Shown here: one piece after another, positions 10,195-21,033 of the stretch
Layout: every line of letters begins with the position of its first letter
How positions within the stretch are numbered: position 1 is the first letter of the stretch
Assembly: GCA_964019425.1 (NCBI GenBank)
Contig: OZ025842.1
Location: forward strand, 124,001-188,000
Direction of reading: 5' to 3'
Source of the DNA: Flectonema sp. DT1601
Lineage: Eukaryota > Euglenozoa > Diplonemea > Diplonemida > Diplonemidae
DNA: 64,000 bases
Made by a program: the position numbers and the translations under genes
The notes under the pieces: generated by a model
What the model was told of the DNA's origin: nothing
What the model saw: only the letters and a program-made list of their open reading frames with translations
Databases searched by the model: none

Positions 10195-10579
10195 GTTTTG
10201 TTATGTCTCTGGTGGGATGAATTACTATATTATAACTACTTTAATACCAACACAGTGAGAGTAGCAACAATATTACCTGCTGGAAGGAGGACATATTAAT
10301 AACAAACAAACAAAACGAACTTCACCTAAAATACTATCATTACAAGATGCTACATAACTAATATTCTAAAAGGTGACAGAAGTACAGATGTTGAATCTAT
10401 GACACGGAGGGTCTTACTCCTCAGAACAAATGATGAAATAAATAAAAATGTTCTCACGCTTAGCAACGTGGAATGTGAATAACAGAAAACCAACACAAAC
10501 CAAAAAAAAAAAAAAAAAAAGAACAATTAAAATATACTAACTGAGTAGTTATTTTTGAGAACTGTCAATCAGGTTAATG
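10195..10579. other. Intergenic, no gene seen
   Basis: AT-rich spacer with an A run at about 10502-10519. No ORF or strong hairpin was found. Confidence 0.5.
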
Positions 10580-10912
10580 TCATGCTGGAGGAGAATGAGA
10601 CCTGGATGATAATCGAGGAGGTGATGCAGAAGCCATGCTACCAATTATCTTCTCTCTCTGTTGTCTATATCTTTTGAGTCTATCAGAATGCTTAGGGGAG
10701 GGTGTTACAGGTCCTAACTGAGGTGATTTTGATCTGGAACTCACGACCATCGTAGTCAATAGTTCTCTCAAAGGTCCAACTGAAACCCAATTATTATCCA
10801 TTACTGAAACCTTATGAGCTGCAGCCGTCAACTCTCTCTTTGCAAGTAGATCGATGACTACAGCGACTTCATCACGCTCTGTTCGTAGAGTTTCGTATGC
10901 GATCATGTTCAT
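10580..10912 (-). CDS. Conserved-looking small protein of unknown function
   Basis: A 110-aa ORF with non-biased composition in residues 1-55, predicted to be helical, including a Leu/Ala-rich stretch (VVIDLLAKRELTAAAHKV) and VGPLRELLTTMVV. The second half is Ser, Pro, Arg and Lys rich with SP motifs and probably disordered. There are two in-frame ATGs six bases apart; a TAG lies about 20 nt upstream of the first in a T-rich context. It sits in the same orientation as its neighbours. I do not recognise the family. The amino-acid make-up and acceptor site argue that it is a real gene. Confidence 0.6.
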   Translation of the reverse strand: MNMIAYETLRTERDEVAVVIDLLAKRELTAAAHKVSVMDNNWVSVGPLRELLTTMVVSSRSKSPQLGPVTPSPKHSDRLKRYRQQREKIIGSMASASPPRLSSRSHSPPA

Positions 10913-11509
10913 ATTTTGTTTATAATTTCTACATTAAATAAATAAATAAAGAACATAATTACCAGAGACAACTAATTCTTTTCTTTTTATTGTTGTTTTT
11001 GATGTCAAAAGCAGTTGATGATCACCGTTATAATAATTAATCTTATGAATAAACTTGGAAGGAGTTGATCCCGCCGTCTAAAGTCTTAACACAAAAAATA
11101 AAACGTTAGTAAAAAGGGAAGGAAAGTCGGACAGCAGCGACAAAAGCGATCAATCAACGTCCGAAGTATTGATCATTACATTTGCCATAGCTGCAAGTCA
11201 CTTGAAAACCATTCAGATTAACCTTATATTTCGTTGAACGCAGACAAAATCCTGTCGCACGGGGAAAATAAATCATGACCATAAGAAATAATCGGTTTTC
11301 AATCTGAATAGTTTCTTCTCCGACTACGTCGGTACAAAAAAAAAACGTCTAACTCTCTTTTTCAATTAAGAGCTAAGTCGCAAAAACACGTCTCCCATGA
11401 GACGCTGTCGATTATATCTAAGACCAGAGGGGGGAGAGGGTACGGATAACTGTTGGTTAGAAACAGTTTAAAAAAATGAAAAATATTTTATCTTTGATTC
11501 CAAAAAAAT
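10913..11509. other. Gene-free interval containing a hairpin-rich island
   Basis: No protein gene is visible between the 110-aa gene and the secreted-protein gene. The part from about 11110 to 11404 is rich in inverted repeats and is listed separately. Confidence 0.5.
11183..11404. ncRNA. Candidate structured RNA or UTR island
   Basis: Several inverted repeats lie together: TTGAAAACC (11202-11210) with GGTTTTCAA (11294-11302), ATTCAGATT (11211-11219) with AATCTGAAT (11301-11309), CCGAC/GTCGG (11320-11332) and CGTCTC/GAGACG (11389-11404). The first two pairs cannot form as one nested helix, so they are competing folds. Whether this is a separate RNA or the 3' UTR of the secreted-protein gene is not known. 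Confidence 0.3.
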
Positions 11510-12271
11510 TCAGTTCAGTCTTCTAATCGAACGTGTGTCGATGACTTCCTTCAGCAGGTAAAGAGCTTCTTCTTTGTAATGAATATCAGCTGCAGCTACC
11601 ATAGCATTAACATATGTTCTGCTGCGATGCTCACTGCTTACTGTATCGGGAAGCGTTTTGACGAATCGACCAGCTGGACTTCCTAAAAAGGTGTTGCTGC
11701 AAGTAGTTGCAAATGAAGACATACAAAGACGACACAGAGTATCAGAACAAGATGTCGCAGTACCGTTAACACAGATGGAAGCCACCATTTGTGCCTGTGA
11801 TAGGTTTCTCAAGTTCCATAACTCAACAGTGTCTACTCGTCCTTTAATAACTGAATAATCTGACATTGCTGTTGACTTTTCTATGTTATTACAACTACCT
11901 GAATCACTCATGAGCTGAATAAATGCCGCTGGGCTAACATCAGGTTGTGCGAAGTAAGAGTTCGATTCTAAGTGAAGCAGCGTTTCTGATGGTCTTATTC
12001 GTAATTTAGTTATTACTTCTCCTCCTCCAATATGATTCTTAAAAGGCATGCTGTAGCCTGTAAACTTTATATTATGTCTTTTGCAATACGCATAGTTAGT
12101 TAACAATGTAAGTATCCAATCAGGCCAAGTATTCATAGCTATTTGATGCAAGTACTCTACGGTGTTGTTATTATTATTTATTAAAGATTCGAATCTCACC
12201 TCCGACATCATAACCTCCATCGGTCGGAGAACAGTAAGACATGCAGTAACAAATAGCAACACAGACATCAT
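11510..12271 (-). CDS. Secreted or lumenal protein of unknown function
   Basis: A 253-aa protein that starts with two Met codons and a hydrophobic segment (SVLLFVTACLTVL) typical of a signal peptide. The mature part has about eight Cys, including a cluster CSDTLCRLCMSSFATTC (about 180-200), and several N-glycosylation sequons (NNT, NLS, NGT), fitting an extracellular or lumenal fold held by disulfides. No transmembrane helix follows. I do not recognise a family. The acceptor-like TTTTTAG is 13 nt upstream of the first ATG. The gene is followed (to the left) by the hairpin-rich island. Confidence 0.72.
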   Translation of the reverse strand: MMSVLLFVTACLTVLRPMEVMMSEVRFESLINNNNNTVEYLHQIAMNTWPDWILTLLTNYAYCKRHNIKFTGYSMPFKNHIGGGEVITKLRIRPSETLLHLESNSYFAQPDVSPAAFIQLMSDSGSCNNIEKSTAMSDYSVIKGRVDTVELWNLRNLSQAQMVASICVNGTATSCSDTLCRLCMSSFATTCSNTFLGSPAGRFVKTLPDTVSSEHRSRTYVNAMVAAADIHYKEEALYLLKEVIDTRSIRRLN

Positions 12272-12648
12272 TTTTATTTTGTTCTAAAAATTCAATTCAA
12301 CCTACAGTCTGATTGGTACCCTGAGGAGAATAAAGAATTCAAGAATAAAGAGCAACGCTAAATAACCAAAAAAAAAAAAAAAACTTTCTTCATCTATGTG
12401 CAAAGGAGAAAGGCCAGTAGTCTTATTTTTTTTTTCTGTGGGAACACGGGATGTTCAATGACATGTGCAGCGCGTAATGATACCCAGATTTAACGTCCCC
12501 GTTCGTTGTTCCGTAGATGTTGGGTGAGTGAAGCGACGACGGGAAATTTCAATTAGGGGAGAAAGAAATAAAAAGAAAAACGGGAGGAAAAGACTAAAGA
12601 AAATAGAAAAAAGGCGGTGGGAAGGGGACAGGATTCCATCCCAATGAA

Positions 12649-12679
<31 letters not shown>

Positions 12680-13325
12680 GTTCTTTATTCTCCTTCACAA
12701 TACCTTCCCACCAACCATCTCGCTACGACAGAACTTGTTGAACAATGGACCAACGATTTTACGCTGCACAAGTCATCCAACACTTCTTTTCAAAAACACT
12801 ATGGGGGGAATGAAAGTTCAAAACAAAATGCAAAACAAAATAAATTGGGAAATTGGGAAAAAAATATCTTTTGGGTTAGAAAAAGTCTCAAATCAAGAAA
12901 AATAATTTTAAAAAAAAAAAAAAAAGAAACACAATTCACGTAGGTAGGGGAAAAGAAGATGGAAAAAAAATTATTTCTTCTACTCGCCTTTTTTTCTTCA
13001 ACCAAAAAAACGAGCTGTTAGGCTGAATGGATCACGTCCACTACTATTCTCTACACAGCGAGGTAATTATCTATTTTTTTTTTGTTTTTTTTTTCTCTCA
13101 TCAACGTTGCCATGACTCGATAGCAACCCCAACAAGATATAAGTGAACAAAGAGATATTGTTCTCAAGCTCACTTTCCTTCGGGAAGATGGTTGAAATTA
13201 TTCACATGCAAGTCTACAAAGGGATCTCATACTGCTTGTAGAGTTACTTAACAAGCATCCCTTCTACGCAACTCAGCAGAAATCTTGGGGGTTGGGGGGC
13301 AAGTATATTTCATCGTTATTATTAT

Positions 13326-13356
<31 letters not shown>

Positions 13357-14186
13357 AAAATAATTTTTTAAAACATTATGCACAACGGAAATAAAACAGG
13401 ACAATTCAAAAAAAAATATTTGCGGACAAGTTTTTCCCTGAATGTCAAGGTGAGGGGTTCCCTTTTTTTCTTCCCCTCCTTCGTTTTTTTATTTATTTAT
13501 TTTTTTTTTTTTTTTGTTGTTGTTAGGGTCATTTCTCTCTACTACTGCATAGCAAATACGAGGGGTGAGGGTGGTGATGTTGCTTCCGTATTTTTCCTTC
13601 ACTCAATCCCTCCATTCTCTAAGGTGGTACTACAGAGCCTCCTTGTGAAGACAACAAGTGGTGCAAAAGCGGGACTCAGCCATTGCACGTATATCACTTC
13701 CCTGATCTTCGTCCTTTTATTGCTTCGTGATCAAGCAAGAAACCAATCCTACTTATCTAATTATGACACTCAAAGTGAATAGATAAGGGGTGGCTTAGAT
13801 ATAATAATAACAAGAACAATACTTTCATGCCTAAGGTCAGCACACGCGAGGTAAGGGAAGCCAGGGGATGGGGGGGGGGGGGGGGAAGACACATACAAAA
13901 AAAAGAGAAAAAAAAAGAAAAAAAAAAGATTATTGTGACGAAGAAAGATGAGCAAGTGTGCTTTTTATTCTTATTCTTTTTTTTTTTTTTTTTTTCCAGG
14001 GGGGAAGTGGAGCTATTTCGTTCTTGTTATCCAATTTCATACTTCTTTTTTTTTCCCTTCTTTTTAGTTCTCCTTCAAAGTTAAACATCATACGGTAGTG
14101 AAATAAGTGTAGTGCACGCGATGCCACATACACGCTTAAATAGGTCGTTGTTAATGCAACAAGACAAAGACAGGGTAGTTCTTTGT
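12272..14186. other. 1.9-kb gene-free spacer with homopolymers
   Basis: Contains T runs (12661-12679, 13331-13356, 13500-13516, 13979-13995), A runs, and a 16-G run at 13870-13885. ORFs here cross homopolymers and encode Phe- or Lys-rich repeats. The part at 12440-12560 is less AT-rich and has weak hairpin potential (ACCCA with TGGGT). It must include the Rab1 3' UTR at its right end. I see no gene. Confidence 0.5.
13870..13885. repeat. Run of 16 G on the plus strand
   Basis: An uninterrupted G run, which reads as C on the transcribed strand. Long G runs are rare in this AT-rich spacer and could form a quadruplex on the non-template side. Confidence 0.8.
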
Positions 14187-15002
14187 TTAGCAGCATCCTC
14201 CCTTCTCTTTACCGACCTTCTCTCCTGGACGAGTAATATCAATACCAGGCTTCTTACCACCTTCTGGCTGAGTGCTCTGAAGCCTCTTCTTAATTTCCTG
14301 AGACATAGTCATAAACGCCTGCTCGACATTGGTAGCGTTCTTGGCTGAGGTTTCCAAGAAAGGAATTCCCAAACCGTCAGCGTATTCTTTCGCAGTGTTG
14401 TAGTCGTTGACTTTCTTTACAACCATGTCACTCTTGTTTCCTACGAGAAGCTTGCTGACGTTGTCAGTCGCGTATTTCTCAATTTCCTTGAGCCATGTCT
14501 TAACGTTTTCGAAGGTTTCCTTGTCAGTTACATCATAAACGATAATAATACCGTGTGCTCCTCTGTAGTATGAAGAGGTGATGGTACGGAACCGTTCCTG
14601 TGTGTGTGTGGTGCTGATTGTTTTTCAGGTCACAGACTACTGGTACGGACAAAAAGTATAACAACAAACCTGTCCTGCAGTATCCCAGATCTGAAGCTTA
14701 ATGGTTTTACCGTCAAGCTCTATCGTGCGGATCTTGAAGTCGACACCTGTTTTTGTTGTTGTTTTGACATATTCAAGTAACACATAACACTACAGTAAAT
14801 AAAAACAATAAATATACCAATAGTACTGATGTATGCCTCAGTGTAGGTGTCGTCAGCGAATCGAAGTAGCAGACAAGACTTTCCAACACCACTGTGTTTG
14901 TGTTTGTGTTTGTGAGACTCTCACTTTAATTCAACTTTAAAAAATAACATACCTGTCTCCAATAAGGAGAAGCTTAAATAAGTAATCGTATTCTGAGGAC
15001 AT
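14187..15002 (-). CDS. RAB1: Small GTPase Rab1 (YPT1/RabD class)
   Basis: Four exons: 14953-15002, 14818-14891, 14670-14746 and 14187-14597. Introns are 61, 71 and 72 nt with donors GTATGT, GTATAT and GTTTGT. The join gives 203 aa beginning [21 protein letters not shown]-motifs are complete: GDSGVGKS, effector loop TYISTIGVDFK-like, WDTAGQE, NKSD and ETSAK. The C-terminus ends GGCC, a double geranylgeranylation signal. Effector and [14 protein letters not shown] sequences are those of Rab1, which directs ER-to-Golgi traffic. Exon 1 ends inside the P-loop codon for Ser. The intron 3' ends are A/C-rich, two of them in CA-type repeats. Identity is very secure, and the fit to Rab1 proves the splicing. 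Confidence 0.97.
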
Positions 15003-15440
15003 ATTTATTACTAAACTTGAGTTTACTTTCGTCTGAGTTGAAACATAACTATAAAACATTTGAAAGAACATTTTTTTTTTTAAAAAACATTTTTTTTCAT
15101 ATTCTCAAGACTTTGACTTGCGTTGTTTTCATTTATTGTATTCGACTGTTCAAATAAAAAAAAGAATAAAACACAAATTTTACTTTGTTTTTTATCTACG
15201 CGATGAAAGGTAGATGGAGATCACAAACACGTTTTATACTCAAGGTGTAAGTGAATGGTGTGAGAACAAGAATGGTAACGTGTGTAAATGGTAGTGTGTG
15301 GATAACATCAGTGTTGGTGGTCATGTACATATGACGCGAAACCATCAATACCAATAAGGTGGCAGAAGCGTTTTCAAACTGAAGTTGAGAAAGTCAGCTG
15401 AAGTTGTGAAAGGGAATCATCTTTACATAAGATGATATGG

Positions 15441-15471
<31 letters not shown>

Positions 15472-17206
15472 AGGGAGAGGGAGAGCATAGTTGAACTGGC
15501 TCAATAAAAAAAGAAAAAATGGCTGCCAGATACCTATATTGAACAAAGACGGGAAAAAAAAAAATAAAAGAAAGAAAGCCGCAATTTTTGTCGTCGGCAG
15601 CTGATTTATTAGTAAATATGAGAGGGGGAGAGGAGCTACGAAGTAGAAAGTTATGATGCTTTTTTCCTACGTCTCGGTAAAACTACATGGTGCTACACAC
15701 ACATGACAAAAAGAGAGAATAAAACAAACTGAGAAAGCTCACAATGAAGCCCTTCAGAGGTGAGGGGATCTCAAAACAGGTAATAAGCCATGCTAGTGTT
15801 GGGATGAAAAAAAAAAAAAAAATAAAAATAAAAATTGCTAACTATGGCAACGTCGACAATAGTTGCACATGAAGAAAACAAAAACAGAACTGAGAACAAC
15901 ACACTCAGGAGAACATTATGACTTGATTATGAGACACATATCCACAAAATCAATACCTAGTAAGTTCTTATAAGGTTTCCTTTACGCATAATGTACAATT
16001 CTACTGTTCACACGCAATATTAAAATAAAATAAAATTATGCCTTAGTTTTTCAGCTGCACAGACCGTTTTCTGGGTTTATAGAACAAAAAAGAAGGTTAA
16101 TGTGCTGCCTAATGTTTCTTATTTCCGCATATGCTCGATACAAAAAACAAAAAAAAAAAAAGGGAATCAAAAAAAAAATAGTAATTAAGTGTTTTAATTG
16201 TGTGTGATAAAAAAAACAAGCAGAGTTGGGTGCTTCGGTTGAATATGTGATTTATTATAAGATAGCTGCACTAAATCGAAATACATAAAAACACTTGTGG
16301 AATACGTAGTTTCAGGAGACTTAATCTTATACTTATGTGTACTATGTATTCATCGCTTTTCCTTATTGTTGTTGAGGAGTAGAATTCCTTCATGCAAAGA
16401 TTTCATTATACAGTCGTTATCATTATTATTATCCTTCAGTAGAGTTCTAGAAGTATGTGAAAACTATATTCTGGATGTTTAAAAAAATCCGTCAAAATAG
16501 TCGAAATGATAAACGTCGGTCTGTCACTCCCTTAAGAATGTCTCTAACAATAATGGAATCAAAGGAGATAAGGGCCACTATGTAGTGTACCGTAGCTTTG
16601 TTTAAAATGAAATGCGGAGGCAATATACGGGTAGTAGAATCGGGATCCACAAACTGATGGATTTCCCAGTTTGAGTTTTCGTTTTTCCTTCAGGTTGAGA
16701 AGAACAAAAAAAAAAAAAAAAAAAATTAAAAAAAAAAAGTCAGTAACTTTTTTTATTTAAAAGACCTTAAAGGCACAAGTTCTGACCCAGTAGTGTAAAC
16801 TACATGAAGTAGAAGAGGAAAACACGGGAAACAAAAGAAAGAAAAGTGATCGTTAAAAAGACTAATGTAAATAAGCCTATCCCCAATCAACATCAACAAA
16901 GTAAAAGAGAGTTTGCCATATTAATAATACGCAATTGTACTCTCTGATATAGTGATTAATTCAAGAACGAGAAAAGGTGTAGAATGAGCATGATAATTTC
17001 AACTCTTCCATTCTGGAAAATACTTCACAAAATACAAGAAATCAAATAACACCAAACAGTTGCAAACCTACCCCTGATTGTTGTTAAAACATTTCTTAGG
17101 AAAAAGTTTAAAATAGTACGAGATGAGATGATGGAACATGTATTTTCAACTAATAGAGAAGCTCACGGGGATGGGGATGGTGATGGGAGGTATTTAAAGA
17201 AGCTAC
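15003..17206. other. 2.2-kb gene-free spacer
   Basis: AT-rich with A runs at 15440-15468, 15808-15824 and 16707-16725. Small hairpins occur at about 16585-16597 (CACTA/TAGTG) and 16650-16675 (GGGA.TCCA with TGGA..TCCC). A short direct repeat of CTGAAGTTG lies near 15380-15410. The left end should be the 3' UTR of the cyclase gene reversed, and the right end the Rab1 leader. A plus-strand 61-codon ORF at 16297 shows no domain. Confidence 0.5.
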
Positions 17207-19633
17207 TTAACAGTAAACTGTTCTCATTTTTTCAACTTCAGTCGCCTTAGTTTCGGGAAAGAATAAAACAGGCGTCTCGAGAACCAACTTGTCACTTCCA
17301 AAGTCCATTTCTATTTGACTCGCCCATCCTGCTACAGAAACTTCAAACACCGCAACCTTCTGGGGATAATTCATAGTTCTGCTTACAGTCACTTTTCCGA
17401 TTTCACGTAAAACTGGACTAAGAAAGTTTAAATCCTTTTCATTAGAAGAAGTGTATGTGCAGAATATTTCACTATCTTCTGCAAGATGTAATTGTGATGT
17501 AGTTAATCCCAAAGCGTCTCCCAAGACTGTTACGAATTTTTGTTCTCCAGCTCTGACGAATCCAGTTTGTAAAGCAGAAGAAGATAACGACATAACAGAT
17601 CGAAGAGCGTTACTGTATCCTCTTTTTTGATACGAGGCGTACATGTCAGCGAATCGTAGACTTGTTAAAGAGTGATTATCAGATGGTTTTGAAACATTCC
17701 ATGAGAAGGTCACAACATTACCAGTCACACCCATTACAGTTCCATCTGTCCTAACTAAACAAGTTGCTACCAATCCAAGTGTCTCATTCATTAAAGTGTA
17801 ATCAGAAGGTTGTGGTCTTACAGAATGCCTTCCCACTGTTGCCGTAATCTTTTTAAAGTTTGCTTCTGTTTGTTTTCTACGTACAGCATACTTCGAATCA
17901 GAAGAACAATCACTAACAGAACCTCTGATGGCTATTGTTTGTTCTTTATTCTCTGGAACATACACTGTTTCAGTCTTCTCTATTCTGCCACTCAGAGAGC
18001 TTGGAAAGAGAATCGATACCCCAACAGCTTCCTTTATACCCCGTAGAGATACCGGACCTTTGTCAATAATAAGTGGACTTGATTGTTTTATATATTCTTG
18101 AGCTAGTTGTAATGTTCCAACAGAGACAGCAACAGCTCCCGGATTGCAAGCCCCTTCAAGTCTGGCTGCTATGTTGACAGTTGCTCCCAAATAGTCAACC
18201 TTACCAGTGGCGTCGTTGCAGTCAGTATTGACCTGTCCGTGGTTTACTCCAATTCGGACTCGCAATCCATTCCAAACAGTTCCTGAAGCACATGGAGGGA
18301 GCTGACATAATCGTTCTGGCCACAGAGCTTCAAATAAACTAAGTTGGATTAACATTCCGAACTCTACTCCATTACTTGGAGAGTCAAACGCCACCATAAA
18401 AGAGTCACCAATTGTCTTTACTTCGTATCCTTTACAAGTAGCAATGCATTCTCTAATAATTCTATTGTGTTGAAGTAGTGAATCTCTCATTTCATCAGGA
18501 AGCTCTCCCCAAATCATACTACTCGACACGATGTCAGTAAATACTAATGTTGCGTTTTCAGTAGGAGGCTGTACGACAATAACAGGAGTAGAACCAACGT
18601 TAATAATATCACCAATGTTTTCAAGAACAGACGCAGGTACATAAGCTTTATACTGTCGTAGGATAGCTGTGATACTTTTAAAAGACGATTGAATGACTGA
18701 AGGGTTTTCGATTTCAAACAAGTACTCGAGGTTATCCAAATCCATATTCACAACCTTATTAGCAACCACAAGAGCCATCTCGTCCTGTTGGATTCTTGCT
18801 GCGGTCAGTCCAGAGAGATAATCCGATACTAAGATACCGACAATGACGTCGGAAGCACACGCCATAAGACAAACATGTTCTCGTAATGTTATAACTATTA
18901 AATAGGAACCTAAATTAGCACATGTTGTCAGTATCCAAATTACTGTAGCACAAACAATTGAAGTTTTTGTCATCCCTCTTGGAATATGATAATCCTTAGC
19001 GTTGTCAGTATCCATAAAAGCTCTCAGATATAAGACTCCAAGGATAATGCTGGTTATCATGTTCCACGTTAGAACAGGAATGATACCACGTCTTGTAATT
19101 CCAATATAACAACTTGTTCCAGTGTATGTATGAACTTCATCAAGCAGAAGAAATATTAAACAAATTCCATAAGGTAGTATTAACATCATTGTTAACTTCC
19201 AATATCTATCTTGTAGTCGAGGTAGTCCAGTGTTTCTTATTAGTCTAAGTCTTTCAATCAAAACGTTTACGACACCTAACTTTGCTGAGCAATAGATAGT
19301 CGCACATGACAATATTGAGAGTTGACACCAGACTTTGTTTCTCTTGCGACTGTCGTCGAGGTCAATCGAAACAGAGATGAAAACTAAAAACCCAAATGAT
19401 ACGAAGTACACTAACCAAACAGACACTCCAAGATACGTTGGAGGACCCCCAGAGAATCCTAAAGAACCAGTTCGCTCTCCCACAAAGTACGTCACAGCAA
19501 CTAACCCAGTGGAGTATACAGACTGCGCAGAAGCCCTCTCCTCTCCAACTACTAACAACAGTAAGCAGACAAACCCAAGCATTATTACAAGAAATAATCG
19601 CTCAAAGTAAACGTTGATCATTGAGCGCGCCAT
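17207..19633 (-). CDS. Seven-pass membrane adenylate cyclase with degenerate second cyclase domain
   Basis: An 808-aa protein. The first 290 residues hold about seven hydrophobic helices. A class III nucleotidyl cyclase domain follows (about 360-540). It has the metal-binding Asp of FTDIVSSS, then GYEVKTIGDSFMVAF with the adenine-type Lys and the second metal Asp, and DYLGATVNIAARLE with the adenine-contacting Asp and the catalytic Asn and Arg. The Lys/Asp pair predicts ATP, hence cAMP. The domain resembles kinetoplastid receptor cyclases, but those have one helix and a large ectodomain, not seven helices. The last 200 residues keep the outline of a second cyclase domain (GTVMGVTGNVVTFSW, later TVLGDALGLTTSQLHLAE) without the metal Asp pair. 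No upstream alternative start is needed. Confidence 0.88.
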   Translation of the reverse strand: MARSMINVYFERLFLVIMLGFVCLLLLVVGEERASAQSVYSTGLVAVTYFVGERTGSLGFSGGPPTYLGVSVWLVYFVSFGFLVFISVSIDLDDSRKRNKVWCQLSILSCATIYCSAKLGVVNVLIERLRLIRNTGLPRLQDRYWKLTMMLILPYGICLIFLLLDEVHTYTGTSCYIGITRRGIIPVLTWNMITSIILGVLYLRAFMDTDNAKDYHIPRGMTKTSIVCATVIWILTTCANLGSYLIVITLREHVCLMACASDVIVGILVSDYLSGLTAARIQQDEMALVVANKVVNMDLDNLEYLFEIENPSVIQSSFKSITAILRQYKAYVPASVLENIGDIINVGSTPVIVVQPPTENATLVFTDIVSSSMIWGELPDEMRDSLLQHNRIIRECIATCKGYEVKTIGDSFMVAFDSPSNGVEFGMLIQLSLFEALWPERLCQLPPCASGTVWNGLRVRIGVNHGQVNTDCNDATGKVDYLGATVNIAARLEGACNPGAVAVSVGTLQLAQEYIKQSSPLIIDKGPVSLRGIKEAVGVSILFPSSLSGRIEKTETVYVPENKEQTIAIRGSVSDCSSDSKYAVRRKQTEANFKKITATVGRHSVRPQPSDYTLMNETLGLVATCLVRTDGTVMGVTGNVVTFSWNVSKPSDNHSLTSLRFADMYASYQKRGYSNALRSVMSLSSSALQTGFVRAGEQKFVTVLGDALGLTTSQLHLAEDSEIFCTYTSSNEKDLNFLSPVLREIGKVTVSRTMNYPQKVAVFEVSVAGWASQIEMDFGSDKLVLETPVLFFPETKATEVEKMRTVYC

Positions 19634-19994
19634 TTTTTACACTTTTTTTTTTTTTTTTTTTTTTGTGTCAAAGTTATTTTTGTTCTTTGCGTGTTTTAAC
19701 CTTTTTTTTTGTAGAAAATAAGAATTATAAAGAAAAAAAAAAAAAAAAAAAAAAAACACTTGTAACGATTAATATTTCTAAATTAGCTGCATACACCATC
19801 TCTTTTCTGTGTTGTAGATCTGGGGAGGGAAACATGATATAATTGAAGAGTGTTTTTTACGATATCATTTTATCTGAAGCTAGTTTGAAGATAATCGATT
19901 TACTTAATAGAATGAAACATGGGCATCTTAATAGTTGAGATCAAAACCTACCACTGTGTGAAGGGTAAAAAGAATAATATTTTTTTTTTATTAT
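19634..19994. other. Intergenic, no gene seen
   Basis: A T run (19642-19664) lies just upstream of the cyclase ATG and an A run at 19733-19756. No coding or structured element was recognised. Confidence 0.5.
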
Positions 19995-20750
19995 TCATTC
20001 CTTCTTTTTCTTGCTTTTAGAGCTGCCTTCTTTTTCCTTTTGCATCTCTCGTTGCATTTGAAGATGTCTTTGTTTTGCTGCTGTGATATATTTAGGATCG
20101 ACTTGACGACCGTCAAGATCGATAGGTGTAAGATGACCATCAACGCGAGATAGTTTAATTGTGATTAAAACTCCTTCTACGATGACTAGACCAGCTGTAG
20201 CCAATGCTGCTGCCACCCACCCGTAGTGTTCTCTAGCAGACAGCTTTGCTATCCAATAAGCTGCTGGTATTGCTACAAGAATCATAACAAAGAAGTCTAA
20301 AGGCATACTCATTCCTGTCTTTATTCTCATCACGCTCTTTTCTTTTTCTATTGATGCCGAATCGACGTTGTGGGTCATTGCTTTATACTCATGTTCGAGT
20401 CCCTCTCGGCGTATTTTTTTAACTTTTTCCCTATCAGCTTTTCTGTTTGGGTTCTCAACACGCCATTCAACTTCAGGTGTTCTGTGATAGATTTGACTGT
20501 CGTTTATTAATTGAGTTAGGCTGACCTTTGACGTGTCTTGGGATAGTTTCCAACACCTCTTTAGCAAACCCCACTCAACGAATGGTATTTCTGACTTCAC
20601 CACAGAGTCGTCAGTGTCGTATCCGTTACCGTCAGCTTTGTACCTCTGCAAACAAGAAACAATTTCCTTTTTTACTTTTCCATTAGCTTTTGTTGCTCCA
20701 GAACGAAGGATTACTTCTATGTCATTCGTCATCACTATTTTGAGCGTCAT
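19995..20750 (-). CDS. Vma12/TMEM199-like V-ATPase assembly factor
   Basis: A 251-aa protein. The N-terminal 125 residues are soluble and end in the conserved-type stretch EGLEHEYKAMTHNVD, which matches the Vma12 family pattern before its membrane hairpin. Two transmembrane helices follow (about 150-170 and 176-197; DFFVMILVAIPAAYWIAKL and WVAAALATAGLVIVEGVLI). The C-terminal tail is basic and ends in KSKKKKE, consistent with cytosolic ER retention. Family members sit in the ER and help assemble the V0 sector of the proton pump. The start follows ACCATCAG by 14 nt. The family call rests on topology plus the short motif, so it is likely but not certain. Confidence 0.72.
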   Translation of the reverse strand: MTLKIVMTNDIEVILRSGATKANGKVKKEIVSCLQRYKADGNGYDTDDSVVKSEIPFVEWGLLKRCWKLSQDTSKVSLTQLINDSQIYHRTPEVEWRVENPNRKADREKVKKIRREGLEHEYKAMTHNVDSASIEKEKSVMRIKTGMSMPLDFFVMILVAIPAAYWIAKLSAREHYGWVAAALATAGLVIVEGVLITIKLSRVDGHLTPIDLDGRQVDPKYITAAKQRHLQMQREMQKEKEGSSKSKKKKE

Positions 20751-21033
20751 TTTTGTGAGTCAGACTGATGGTAATCATAATTCAGTTTTTTTCATATTTG
20801 TCGCTAAAACTTGGTAAATCAATAACACAGAACTCTCTCTGTGATTTCTTTTATTATCTACTTTAACTTAAATAAAAAACTAAAACAAGTCTGTTGAAAC
20901 AAAAGTAAAAACACTGCCAACCTTTCTGATATATTTTGTGATACTTTTCCAAGGATAGTATAGAGTGCTACGTTCGTTGTAAGTGATCAACTTGACACTA
21001 AGACGGATATTAAACTATTTAGTAGTGAACACG

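Noticed and set aside
12617-12943. Plus-strand ORF of 108 codons
   Set aside because: It crosses T and A runs and encodes Phe and Lys runs; no domain.
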